Origin: Eucommia ulmoides
Lineage: Eukaryota > Streptophyta > Magnoliopsida > Garryales > Eucommiaceae
Length of the DNA: 64,000 bases
Assembly (NCBI GenBank): GCA_016647705.1
Contig: JAENRU010000279.1
Span: 124,001-188,000, forward strand
Direction of reading: 5' to 3'
The notes under the pieces were generated by a model. That model had not been told where the DNA came from and did not search any database. It saw nothing but the letters and a program-made list of their open reading frames with translations. Position 1 is the stretch's first letter; the number at the start of each line of letters is the position of its first letter. Positions 9,428 to 20,092 of this stretch are shown in pieces. A program made the position numbers and the translations under genes.

Positions 9428-11711
9428 ATGGAGAAAAAATTGGAGCAGCTGGAATTTGTGAGGATTATTGCAATCAATGCATTACTTTGTCTCTCCAGCA
9501 TGTATGATTTAGCAAAGCATATGGCTGGTCCTCTCAAGTTTGGTTTTCGAATCGGTGAGAACGTCGTCGTTTTTGTGGCGGGTCCTTCTTACCAGAAGCT
9601 CAAGGGGGTGAGTGAGGATTTCCTCGCTTTTGTCGACGATAAGGTACGGGAATCACAAGTTGATATGATTTTCGTTTTAGTAGTTTTTGATTAAATGTGT
9701 GTGAAATTTGTTGTGGCCAGTGTTTTTTTTTTTTTTTTTAACGGTTACTCCAAAAATGCGAAACTATTTACCGGTTAATCTCTTTGATGCCTTTTTCTTG
9801 TACCGATTACTCTCATCGTTTGTAAATCTTGCACCGAAAGCTCCCATTTTCAAAAAATAGTGAGGTACGAGTTTACCGAAATGTCCTCCTGTGATTCGCG
9901 TCTTCCTTCCGAAGCGCCGATCGATTTGTAGACGCGTCTTCGTCTTTGATCGATTTCCATATCCAAGCTAGACCCCTCCCACCGCAAGATCGATCGAAGA
10001 CGGCAAATCGATCGGATAAATTAACGATGGAAATCGATCGGATAAAAATGGATGCCTTCAAGCGCCGATCGATTTCCATATCCAAGCTGGACCCCTCCCA
10101 CCGCAAGATCTTTGTTCGGACGCCAACATTGAGGCACTCATGGATGCCTTCAAGCAGAGATGGTTTTAGACGTTGGATATGGAAATCACTAGAGAGAGAG
10201 AGAGAGATATTTTAGCCTCTATTTAAGATATGAAAATGGTGTTTTCAGCTACGACATAATACGCAACAGCTAGCAAAAAGATATTTTCATCTTTTGTATT
10301 TTTTACACTTTGCACTTTGCAATTTACAGTTTATTTGTGACAGTTGATGTTACATTCAATATCCGAATATAATATCATATGATTTTTAACCATGGATAGA
10401 TAAAATAAAAGAACAATTGATATTACATTCAACATTCACAAGTGTTGAATGTAACATTTATGCATAATACGATTCATAAAAACATGAGAACAATTGATGT
10501 TACATTCAATATCCACACGTGTTGAATGTTACATTGAATATCTACATGAGAGATACTTTGGTAAAAAAAAATAAAAAAAATTGATGTTACCTTCATCACC
10601 CACAGGTGTTGAATGTTACATTCAACATCCACATGATGGGTATTTTGGTAAGAAAAAGACAAAATGAGTTATTGGTGCCAAGAAAATGTCATAAGCTTAA
10701 TCGGTAATTTCTTCCGCATTTTGAGAGTAAATGGTGCATGTCCATTTTTTTTTTATTGATTCAGTGTTTTAAATTAAATATTTAAATTTAATTTATTTAA
10801 TAATCGAATTGATTTAAATAAAAATATTAACTATTTTTTTTTAATATTTAATTATTTATAATTATTTTTTCAAAAAATCTATAGACAAATTTCAAATATT
10901 TAATTTACTAACAATTTAAATTATAAAAAAATTAATATATATATTTTTATAAATAATCAATCTATTATATATTTATTTCTTTTATGCTCTAAATCTAAAA
11001 GAATTGAATATGTAAAATTATTTTATTCATGAAATTCCAGAATCTATTTTAAATTATTTCGTATGTATTTTTTTTATAATATTAATTCTTTTCTCTTAAA
11101 AAAAAAATAAAAAAAAAATAAAATAAAACACGAAGAAGATGGTACGTAGATTTCAAAATAAAATGGGTTAAAATGAATAAGAAATATTAAAATAATTAGA
11201 AAAAGCAAAAAAAAAAAATATTTTTTACTTTTATAAAGCAATCCGTAAGTTTTGTTTGTTTCTATAAATATCCTGGGCATTATTATTATTATTACAGGTT
11301 GACCGGATGGCAAAAAAGCTCGATCCTGTCTCTCCTCCCTGCCTTAAGGCGGTTTTCAACCAAGCCCAATCTATAGCCCTGATGACATCGGAGGTCGCCG
11401 AAAATACTTTCTGGGTAGCTAGAATCAGTGGTTTCCGGCCAGCTCTCCGGTATCTCCTAACATTGTTCAGGGAGGTGGTTTTTACCCAATTGGCGTATTT
11501 TTGTTACGCCGCCAGTCGGTGGGATTTTTTCCGGTCGGCGGTACCGACAGCCGCTGATTGGGCTGAAAACTACAACGAGTTTATCGAGGAGATGATTTCT
11601 AAGGGGTACCCAATGTTCAACTATATCCCACTGATTCCCATTGATGAACTGGGAAAAGCTTACTTTCGCAGATGCATAGCTAGCGAAATTAATAGTGGTG
11701 CTATCAGTTAA
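9428..11711 (+). CDS. REF/SRPP-family protein, copy 2 (two coding exons)
   Basis: Predicted 209-residue lipid-droplet or rubber-particle surface protein of the REF/SRPP family. Exon 1 is 9428-9643 (72 codons), opening MEKKLEQLEFVRIIAINALL and holding MAGPLKFGFRIGENVVVFVA and FLAFVDDK. The donor AAG|GTACGG is at 9643/9644. The acceptor ATTACAG ends at 11297. Exon 2 is 11298-11711, starting VDRMAKKLDPVSPP and holding FRPALRYLLTLFREVVFTQL, DWAENYNEFIEEMISKGYPM and the closing motif LIPIDELGKAY; TAA is at 11709-11711. The splice is phase 0 at the same residue as in copies 1 and 3. Total length is normal for the family (about 200-240 aa). I chose the ATG at 9428 because the upstream in-frame codons have no other ATG and copy 3 aligns there. 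The 1.65-kb intron carries a ~1-kb transposon. The last eight codons and the 3' flank are duplicated at 14891. Soluble amphipathic protein; no signal peptide. Confidence 0.87.
9740..10735. mobile_element. non-autonomous TIR transposon in the intron of SRPP copy 2 (MULE-like)
   Basis: The left end (GTTACTCCAAAAATGCG, TTTACCGGTTAATC, TTTTTCTTG from 9742) matches the reverse complement of the right end (TTTACTCTCAAAATGCGG, AATTACCGATTAAGC, ATTTTCTTGG, ending near 10735). This gives imperfect TIRs of about 55-60 bp. Both sides are flanked by T runs, which hides any target duplication. Inside, a ~50-bp phrase (CGCCGATCGATTTCCATATC, then CCAAGCT(A/G)GACCCCTCCCA) occurs near 9925-9990 and again near 10063-10112, and from 10320 there is an array of short palindromic motifs. 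There is no transposase ORF. It is spliced out with the intron if the gene is expressed. Confidence 0.6.
10320..10670. repeat. array of TTGAATGTAACATT / GATGTTACATTCAA motifs
   Basis: Variants of the words GATGTTACATTCAA(T/C)A and (C/G)TGTTGAATGT(A/T)ACATT alternate at least four times each, often as near-palindromic pairs about 20-45 bp apart. They lie in the right half of the intronic TIR element, between its GATCGATTT-rich half and its right TIR. Confidence 0.65.
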
Positions 11712-13985
11712 AGGACGCTATGGTAATTGGAGTTTTGTAATTAGAATAATAAAAGGATGTTTCAAATGCACTAGACTGACGCGGGGAGTCTGAGAACATG
11801 ACTAGTTGAGGTGTGCGTAAATTGGTTCGAAAAACACCTTACCGTAAAATAAAAAAAATAAAAAAATGTACCCGCTTTTACTCAGCTCTACGTCTTTTAA
11901 AAATATAAATAAATAATATTTAAATTAATTGTTATTTTATATTTTATGTTATTAACACACATTTTTCTTTAATTTTTTATTTTTCACTCTTTTTCCATTA
12001 TCATTTTTCCCCCCTCCACATCTCTTCCGGCCACATTGTCGTACCGGCTCCGGCGACAATCTCTCTCTCCTCTCTCCCATATCTCTCAATATTTAATTAT
12101 TATTTAAATAATTAAATAATAATATAAAATAAAAGCAAATAAAACATGTTTTTCACATTCAATACTCAAATTAGATAATTAAGAAAGCTCAATACTGCAA
12201 AAAAGCATATAGCCTTCGCTCTGTTTTACACCCGTTTCATCCCTTCAAACACCCAAATCAATCAAATAATGAATGTTAAAATAATTGAGAGACAAAATTG
12301 ATGCAGGATATGAGACAACTGTATTAATATTTGCAAAAAGGGCTAATATTACATAAATATACAAAATATATTTTAAATATATAGTGAGTCGAGTTTTTCT
12401 AGTGAGATTAGGTTTTGATTGTCATAGTAAAATCAGAATTTAGCTTCGTGTGTATATATATATTCGACTTATCTCTCTCTATATATGAGTTAATGACATT
12501 TTGTGTAATACCCAAAAATTTATATTTTAAAAAAATATTTTTAGAGTTATTTTGTACATTATGGGTTAATGAATATTAATAAATAGATAAAGAGGTGAGA
12601 GACATGGGTTTCTTGGGATATGAATAAAAAAAAAGGGGAGACATGGGTTTCTTGGGATGTTAGAAGTACGGTAGAGGAGGAGGAACGAACGCAACACAAT
12701 AACACACACCAAGAAAGAGAAAAATAAAAGGAAAAAGACATGGGTTTCTTGGAACGCGGTTTCGGATGCGTGGTAAAATTTTTAATTCTTTTAATATTTA
12801 TATTTAATCTTATTACGTGATTCATGCAAAAATTGTCGTTAAATTATAATTGTTAGTTTTCGTGAAATATTTGAGATTGTTATGTGGAATTTATGTGAAA
12901 AATATATCTATATGTTTTATTTAGGAATTGATTAAATGTATGTATTAGAGGGGTTGAAATTCTATTGAGCGTCGGCTCACAACTCTACAGTTTTGATTAC
13001 AGAGCTGGTGAAAACGAAACGGCGCCAGGGATTATATTAAAATTTCTGTTTGTAATAATTGTAGTTAATATCTACCGTTGTAAAAATTGACTCGATAAAT
13101 TAAATATAATTATTGTCATCGTATTGTAAAATTATAATTGTCGTCGTAACTGTATATTAAATTACAAATTTAAACTCTAGTATTAAATTGACCGACGTCA
13201 GGAATTTACTTGAATATATTTAAAAATAATGCGGCGACAGGAATTTCAGTTGAGTTTCTATTTAATTCGAAATAGTTGCATTTATTATTTACAACTACCG
13301 TGAGCGAACCGGCACGAAATTGGAAATTCAAAATAGTTGTAGCTATTATTTACGGTTGTACAAGTTACCGGAAAATTCGACAAATTATAATCGTCGTTGT
13401 CGCATTGTAAAAAGTCTCGCATTTTATTAACGAAATATTGGGCGATCGATTTTAGCGTTACTTCTCCAAGAGGAGAAATCGCGTGGCGGCCCTAAAAAAT
13501 TGGGTTGTTATACTTTGCCTCCTTATAGTTTGACATAATCACACTTTATATATGCTTTAGCACTTATCCCAATATAGTTCAGATCACAAATCAACTTAAT
13601 TGTTATTATAACCACTAAATAATCACACACTTAAACACAAAGAAACATCAAAATTTACAATTCAACATAAACACACAGACATATATATAACATAAGTTGT
13701 GAATGCATGTATAAATTAAGCTAGGTCTGAAGCTTACGATTGATAGAAATAGAGTAAATAAAAATAATATTAAATATCAATATATTAATTCTTCAAAATA
13801 AAATTTTAATTTATAATTTTATTTTTTGTGGCTGAACTTTAATTTTTTTAAAGTGAATTTTAGTTCTTTACATTGGATCCAAAAAAAGGGGGAACCTAAA
13901 AAAGGGGGGTTGAACTGAAAATGACATATGTCACCTAATTTTTGTTTTCTTTTACATTTATAATGTAGAAGAGAAAAGATAAAAA
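11684..13985. repeat. duplicated block, source copy (SRPP copy 2 3' end plus 2.3 kb)
   Basis: From the codons EINSGAIS-stop of SRPP copy 2 (GAAATTAATAGTGG at 11684), through the 3' flank and a solo LTR, to 'AGAAGAGAAAAGATAAAA' near 13985, the sequence is repeated with few changes at 14891-17258. Because this copy is continuous with the whole gene, it is the likely source. 11880-12500 is AT-rich with a CT-rich patch (12000-12080). 13520-13745 resembles, in reverse, the intron-like sequence at 22980-23066. Confidence 0.9.
12504..13512 (+). mobile_element. solo LTR inside the duplicated block, source copy
   Basis: It begins TGTAATACCC and ends GTTGTTATA, about 1.0 kb, with no internal region. 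The sister copy at 15735 keeps the canonical TG...CA ends. CTTTG follows the right end, and the left flank is a one-base variant of it, fitting a 5-bp target duplication. The TGTAA(T/C)ACCC start is common in chromovirus-type Ty3/Gypsy LTRs, so that is the likely class. It was already here when the block was duplicated. Confidence 0.65.
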
Positions 13986-14028
13986 GAGAAATGAAAAGAA
14001 AAAATAAAAATTGTAAATTTTTTTATGC

Positions 14029-14245
14029 AGTATGATAATTTTAATCTTTGCAAAATTATTAGATTTTTCGAGAAAACTATAAAATTTAAAGTTGAAATTT
14101 TTATTGAAAAATCTAATAATTTTATAGTTTTGTTGAAAAATCTAATATTAAAATTATTATACTACATAAAAATTATTACAATTTTTACAAAAAAAAAAAA
14201 AATTATTACAATTTTTACAAAAAAAAAAAAATTATAATAATTTTT
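14029..14245. repeat. foldback (imperfect hairpin) plus A-rich duplication
   Basis: GTATGATAATTTTAATC..ATTAGATTTTTCGAG..AAACTATAAAATT at 14029-14080 is mirrored by AATTTTATAGTTTTGTTGAA..AAATCTAATATTAAAATTAT at 14117-14162. AAAATTATTACAATTTTTAC plus an A run then occurs twice (14167-14200 and 14201-14232). It lies just downstream of the source duplicate and has no counterpart after the second copy. Confidence 0.55.
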
Positions 14246-14447
14246 ATGCACTATAATAATTTGGATTTCTAAAAAAATTATTGTAACGCGTGGATTGTAT
14301 GAACAAAATGTTAATTGTTCATCAATTTCAAAAATATCATCTCCATATAAAAATAAATAAATCAAGCTAATCATTTTGGGGAATTTAATTAGCTGCTACA
14401 AATATTTTTTATATTTTTTTATTGAATTTTAAATTATGTTAAATTGT

Positions 14448-14746
14448 GTTATTGGAATAATCTTTGTGAAAAAAAAAAGATATACATAAATATGCAGGAC
14501 ATTAATGTCATTTTGTATATGAAAAAAATTCATTAAGTTTTATTTATTATAATAACTTTGAAATTCTTAAAAATTTATTGTAGTGCGTGAACTACATGAG
14601 TTAAAATTTTAATTTTGTAAATTAATCATCAATTTTTTTTATTTTTAACCAATAAGACTATGTGTGATCCTAGATACTTTATACTGCTGGATCAAAATTT
14701 AGTACTAATTATTCATTTATTAAGCAAATAATATTAAATTTTATAT
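14448..14746 (+). repeat. left arm of the ~300-bp inverted repeat
   Basis: Holds 'CATAAATATGCAGGACATTA', 'GTATATGAAAAAAATTCATT', 'AATAAGACTATGTGTGATCC' and 'TAAGCAAATAATATTAAATT'. Each appears in reverse complement, in opposite order, on the right arm. Confidence 0.85.
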
Positions 14747-14890
14747 TTTAAACATTACTACACATTGATTAACAAAAATAAAATAAAATAAATAAATATT
14801 TGATTAAAAATATTTTGAAGTTTTATTTCTCTTTGATTTAACAGTTCAAATTAATATTAAATTTAATATTTTGAAGTTTAAAATATAGTT

Positions 14891-17258
14891 GAAACTAATA
14901 GTGGTACTATCAGTTAAAGGACGCAATGGTAATTGGAGCTTTGTAATTAGAATGATAAAAGGATGTTTCGAATGCACTAGACTGACGTGGGGAGTCTGAG
15001 AAAATGACTAGTCGAAATGTGTGTAAATTGACTCGAAAAATACCTTACCGTAAAATAAAAAAAATAAAAAAATGTACCCGCTTTTACTCAGCTCTACGTC
15101 TTTTAAAAATATAAATAAATAATATTTAAATTAATTGTTATTTTATATTTTATGTTATTAACACACATTTTTCTTTAATTTTTTATTTTTCACTCTATTC
15201 CCATCATCATTTTTCCCCCCTCCACATCTCTTCTGGCCACATTGTCGTACCGGCTCCGGCGACAATCTCTCTCTCATATCTCTCAATATTTAATTATTAT
15301 TTAAATAATTAAATAATAATATAAAAATAAAAGCAAATAAAACATGTTTTTCACATTCAATACTCAAATTAGATAATTAAGAAAGCGTACCTTGTTCAAT
15401 TCCAATTTTTTGTAAGAGGTCAATACTCCAAAAAAGCATCTAGCCTTCGCTCGGTTTTACACCCGTTCCATTCCTTCAAACACCCAAATCAATCAAATAA
15501 TGAACGTTAGAATAATTGACAGACAATATTGATACAGGATACGAGACAACTGTATTAATATTTGCAAAAAGGTATATTATTACATAAATATACAAAATAT
15601 ATTTTAAATATATAATGAGTCGGGTTTTTCTAGTGAGATTAGGTTTTGATTTTCACAGTAAAATCAAAATTTAGCTTTGTGTGTATACATATTCGACTTA
15701 TCTCTCTCTATATATATGAGTTAATGACACTTTCTGTAATATCAAAAAAATTATATTTTTAAAAAATATTATTTTATATAAATTTAATATTTTTAGAGTT
15801 ATTTTTGTATGTTATGAAACTTTAAGGGGTTAATGAATATTAATAAATAGATAAAGAGGTGAGAGACATGAGTTTCTTGCGATATGAATAAAAAAAAAAG
15901 GGGGAGACTGGGTTTCTTGGGAAGAGGAGGAATGAACACAACACAATAACACACACCAAGAAAGAGAAAAATAAAAAGAAAAAGACATGGGTTTCTTGGA
16001 ACGCGGTTTCGGATCTCAAGTGAAATTTTTAACTCTTTTAATATTTATATTTAATCTCAATATTTATATTTAATCTCATTATATGATTCATGCAAAAACT
16101 GTCGTTAAATTATAATTGTTAGTTTTCGTGAAATATTTGGGATTATTATGTGGAATTTATGTGAAAAACATATCTATGTATTTTATTTGAGAATTGATTA
16201 AATGCACATATTAGAGGGTTGAAATTTTATTGAGTGTCGGCTCACAATCCTTCAGTTTTAATTGCAGAGCCGATGAGAACGAAACGACGTCAGTGATTAT
16301 ATTAAAATTTCTGTTTGTAATAATTGTAGTTAATATCTACCGTTGTAAAAATTGACTCGATAAATTAAATATAATTATTGTCATCGTATTGTAAAATTAT
16401 AACTGTCGTCGTAATTGTATATTAAATTACAAATTTAAACTTCAGTATTAAATTGACTAGCGTTAGGAATTTACTTGAATATATTTAAAAATAATGCTGC
16501 GACAGGAATTTCAATTGAATTTCTATTTAATTCGAAATAGTCGCATTTATTATTTACAACTACTGTGAGCGAACCGGCATGGAATTGGAAATTCGAAATT
16601 CGAAATAATTGTAACTATTATTTACGGTTGTACAAGCTACCGGAAAATTCAACAAATTATAATTGTCATTGTCGTATTGTAAAAAGTCTCGCATTTTATG
16701 AACGAAATATTGGGCGATCGATTTTAGCGTTACTTCTCCAAGAGGAGAAACTGCGTGGCAGCCCTGGAAAACCGTGTCATTACACTTTGCGTCCTTATAG
16801 TTTGACATAATCACACTTTATATCTGTTTTAGCACTTATCCTAATATAGTTCAGACCACAATTCAGCTTAATTGTTAATATAACCACTAAATAATCACAC
16901 ACTTAAACACAAAGAAACATCAAAATTTACAATTCAACATAAACACACACACACATATATATAACATAAGTTGTGAATGCATGTATAAATTAAGCTAGGT
17001 CTGAAGCTTACGATTGATAGAAATAGAGTAAATAAAAATAATATTAAATATCAATATATTAATTCTTCAAAATAAAATTTTAATTTATAATTTTATTTTT
17101 TGTGGCTGAACTTTAATTTTTTTAAAGTGAATTTTAGTTCTTTACATTGGATCCAAAAAAAGGGGGAACCTAAAAAAGGGGGGTTGAACTGAAAATGACA
17201 TATGTCACCTAATTTTTGTTTTCTTTTACATTTATAATGCAGAAGAGAAAAGATAAAA
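14891..17258. repeat. duplicated block, second copy
   Basis: Starts GAAACTAATAGTGGTACTAT (codons E-T-N-S-G-T-I-S-stop by comparison with SRPP copy 2) and follows 11684-13985 to near 17258. It has small indels, including an extra ~45 bp around 15388 and a loss near 15920. It is a copy of a gene end without the gene, so nothing is expected to be translated. 16800-17020 repeats the intron-like stretch also seen at 13520-13745. Confidence 0.9.
15735..16784 (+). mobile_element. solo LTR inside the duplicated block, second copy
   Basis: TGTAATATC at the left and GTCATTACA at the right, flanked by CTTTC and CTTTG. It corresponds base for base to 12504-13512, so it was carried along in the duplication and is not an independent insertion. 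Confidence 0.7.
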
Positions 17259-17264
17259 GCGAAA

Positions 17265-17569
17265 ATATTAAATTTAATATTATTTGCTTAATAAATGAAT
17301 AATTAGTAGTAAATTTTGAACCAGCGGTATGAAGTATCTAGGATCACACGTAGTCTTATTGATTAAAAATATAATTTTTTTTTGACTAATTTATAAAATT
17401 AAAATTTTAACACATGTTCACGCACTCCAATATATTTTTAAGAAATTCAAAGTTATTATAATATACAAAATTTAATGAATTTTTTTTTCATATACAAAAT
17501 TACATTAATGTCGTGCATATTTATGTAGATATATTTTTTTTTCTCAAAGATCATTCGTCCAATAATAAC
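17265..17569 (-). repeat. right arm of the ~300-bp inverted repeat
   Basis: Reverse complement of 14448-14746 with scattered changes. It starts directly at the end of the second duplicated block and ends where the MITE fragment at 17570 begins. Confidence 0.85.
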
Positions 17570-17868
17570 AAAAAAGAAGAAGTTATTTCTCATTATTCCC
17601 ATTCCATTCCCAAAATTATTTGTCACTGTTCATCCGCCAACAACAGTCGGCCACCGGCGCTGCCGCTGTCTGACCAAAAAAAAAAAAAAAACTCAAAAAA
17701 TAAAATAAAATAATCTTAGGATAAAATTGTTACCAAACACAATTATGTTCCCAAAACAAAAAAAAAAAAAAAAAATTATCGTTACCAAACGCGATTCTAC
17801 TCTCAAGAAGGAAATAAAATTCTCATCCCATTGCTGGGATGGAAACAAAAATGGTTACCAAACACGAT
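17570..17868 (-). mobile_element. truncated MITE, same family as 20093-20547
   Basis: Read against the reverse complement of 20093-20547, it shares 'TTATTTCTCATTATTC', 'CACTGTTCATC', 'TTATCGTTACCAAACGCGAT', 'TCTACT..CAAGAA', 'AATTCTCATC' and the terminal 'GGTTACCAAAC'. One end is missing, cut at the boundary of the inverted-repeat unit. It is non-coding. Confidence 0.7.
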
Positions 17869-17879
17869 CTTAACGAAAG

Positions 17880-18244
17880 GTCTCATTTTATAAAATTATC
17901 ACTTTCCGAGATCTTATAACAATAATTTTTAACTAACACGTGATACCGCCTTTAGAAAATAATTTTTTGATCGTTGTTTTTGACCAGCCAGTCCTAACAG
18001 CAATTTAACTGTCGGCAAGTACTATATTTTTTTGGAATTTATCCTACTACAAAAAGCACGCGTACGAGAAATATTTCCAACAAGTTCCCCCCCCCCCCCT
18101 CTCTCTCTCTCTAGGTCTCTCTCTCTCTGTAGGTCTCTCTTTCTAGATTCTCTCCCTGTGGTTCTCTCTCCCTGTAGCTCTCTCTCTACCTCTAGTTTTC
18201 TCTCTCTTGCAATTTGATGATCTAATCTTTTTCTTGGGGTGGAG
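17880..18244 (+). promoter_or_regulatory. promoter region and CT-rich leader of SRPP copy 3
   Basis: A TATATTTTTTT element lies near 18022-18032. A C run and CTCTCT-rich leader at 18087-18210 are interrupted by repeats of 'TAGGTCTCTCT'. The start codon is at 18245. The pyrimidine-rich stretch ends CTCTCTCTTGCA, as in copy 2. A TATA box 60-70 bp before a pyrimidine-rich leader fits a plant core promoter; the transcription start is not known. Confidence 0.45.
18217..18225 (+). promoter_or_regulatory. two-codon upstream ORF (Met-Ile-stop) before SRPP copy 3
   Basis: ATG ATC TAA lies 19 bp before the main ATG at 18245. Its sequence differs from the uORF of copy 2 (Met-His-stop), but its length and position are alike. 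Confidence 0.4.
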
Positions 18245-20033
18245 ATGGAGATAGACAAGAGGGTTAAAGAGGAAAAATTGAAGCAGCTGGAATTTGTGAG
18301 GATTATTGCACTCAATGCATTGGTTTGTCTCTCCAGTATGTATGATTTGGCAAAGCAAATGGCTGGTCCTCTCAAGTTTGGTTTTCGAATCGGTGACAAC
18401 GTCGTCGTTTTTGTGGCTGGTCCTTCTTACCAGAAACTCAAGGGCGTGTCCGAGAATTTCCTCGCTTTTGTCGACGATAAGGTACGGGGGAAAAGAAATC
18501 ACAACTTAATATGATTTCTGTTTTAATAGTTTTTGAATGCGTGTGTGAATTTAGTGTGTAATTTTCCGTGGCCGGTGTGTGTTTTTTTTCCCCTTTTCCG
18601 CATTGATTGAGAGATGTTTTGAGCTAATTTTTTTTTTTAATATTAATTATTTCATCAAATATTTAAGTTATTAATGATTTAAATTTTAAAAATTATAAGG
18701 AAATAAAACAGTTTAATATGTAAAATTATTTTGTTAATAAAATTCAACTGTATATTTTATATTATTTTATGTACTTTTCTTTATATTGTTAATAAAATTC
18801 AAGAGTATATTTTATAATATTTTATGTACTTTTTTTTTATTTTTTTATATATAATATGAATTCTTCTTTTGTTAATAAAATTCAAGAGTATATTTTATAA
18901 TATTTAAAAATAAAAAAAGTATGGCTACGTATATTTTATATTATTTTATGGTACTTTTTTTTTCTTTTGTTAATAAAATTCAGGAGTATATTTTATATTA
19001 TTTTATGTACTTCTCTTTTATATATAATATGAATTCTTTCCTTTATTTAAAAATATAAAAAAAGGATGATAAGTAGATTTTCAAAATAAATGAGTAAAAT
19101 AAAATAAAATAAAAATGCAAGGACTAAAAGTCAATTAATCCTATACACTAAACCAGGAGAGCTCCTAGAATTTTCTAGGAGGCAAAAAGTCTAGAGCATT
19201 ATTTAAATAAAGATCTCTGTCGTTTCAAACTTTATTATTTAAAAAAAAAAATATTTAATAAAAAATTATGTGTGCGAATTAAATTCACTTTTTTTTTTTT
19301 TTATCATTTAAGTATATATATCTATTACAATAACTATAAATATGAAGAAATTTTTTTGAGAGATTGCAAAATTTCAAAATAATTTTCTATGAATTATATC
19401 ATTTGAAAAAAAATTACTGTTACAGAATTTCATAAAGTGATATTTTTATGGGAGGAGAATTTTGAACAAATTTTCCTAAATATTATAGTAATAAAATTTT
19501 GAGAAAACAAAAATAAACAAAATTATTATGAAAATAATATATAGAAATAATATGGTTTTAAAAAAATTACAAGAAATTATAATTTTTCACTTGTAATGTT
19601 CTGGGTATTATTATTACAGGTGGATCGGATGGCAAAAAAGCTTGATACTCTCTCTCCTCCTTTCCTCAAGGTGGTTTTCAATCAAGCCCAATCAATAGTC
19701 CTAAAAACGTGGGAGGTTGCCGGAAATACTTTCCGGGTGGTTAGAATCGGTGGTTTCCGGCCGGCTCTCCGGTATCTACTAACATTGTTAAGAGAGGTGG
19801 CTTTTAACCAATTGGTGTATTTTTGTGACGCCGCCAGCGGATTGCAATTTTTCCGGTCGGCGGCACCGACCGCCGATCATTGGGCTGAAAAGTACAACGA
19901 GTTTATGGAGGATATGATTTGTAAGGGGTACTCAATTTTCGAATATATGCCACTGATTCCGATTGATGAACTGGGAAAAGCTTACTTAAGTAGATGCTTA
20001 GTTCGCGAAATTAATCGTGGTACTGTTAGTTAA
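18245..20033 (+). CDS. REF/SRPP-family protein, copy 3 (two coding exons)
   Basis: Predicted 216-residue REF/SRPP-family lipid-droplet or rubber-particle protein. Exon 1 is 18245-18481 (79 codons): MEIDKRVKEEKLKQLEFVRI, then LVCLSSMYDLAKQMAGPLKF, RIGDNVVVFVAGPSYQKL and FLAFVDDK. The donor is AAG|GTACGG. The acceptor ATTACAG ends at 19619. Exon 2 is 19620-20033: VDRMAKKLDTLSPPFLKVVF, FRPALRYLLTLLREVAFNQL, HWAEKYNEFMEDMICKGYSI and LIPIDELGKAY; TAA is at 20031-20033. Exon structure, phase and intron sequence match copy 2, so the two are a tandem duplicate pair. Compared with copy 2, the N-terminus is seven residues longer. AATAAA at about 20070 is a plausible poly-A signal. A MITE begins 60 bp after the stop. 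The frame is open and both splice sites are canonical, so the gene is probably functional. Confidence 0.9.
18731..19045. repeat. intronic minisatellite, about four units
   Basis: 'GTTAATAAAATTCA' followed by '(A/G)GTATATTTTATA(A/T)TATTTTATG' and 'TACTT' recurs four times with spacers of different length. The homologous intron of copy 2 has one unit (about 11010-11100), so the array expanded after the two genes duplicated. Confidence 0.7.
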
Positions 20034-20092
20034 AGCACGCAACGGTAGTTGGAGTTTTGTACTTGGAACAATAAATGGGTGTTTGTAAATCA

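Larger units (their letters stand above)
14448..17569. mobile_element. TIR-bounded unit carrying a captured SRPP 3' end
   Basis: About 300 bp of inverted repeat (14448-14746 and 17265-17569) enclose 144 bp of AT-rich DNA and the 2.37-kb copy of the SRPP copy 2 terminus and downstream DNA. The outer ends read GTTATTGGA..ATAATCTTTG on the left and, in reverse, GTTATTATTGGA..ATGATCTTTG on the right. No transposase is present and no target duplication is clear. It looks like a non-autonomous TIR transposon that captured flanking host DNA, or an inverted segmental duplication. It also coincides with the truncation of a MITE on its right side. Confidence 0.6.

Noticed and set aside
18022-18502. Minus-strand Arg/Glu-rich frames
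   Set aside because: Antisense of the CT-rich leader and exon 1 of SRPP copy 3.
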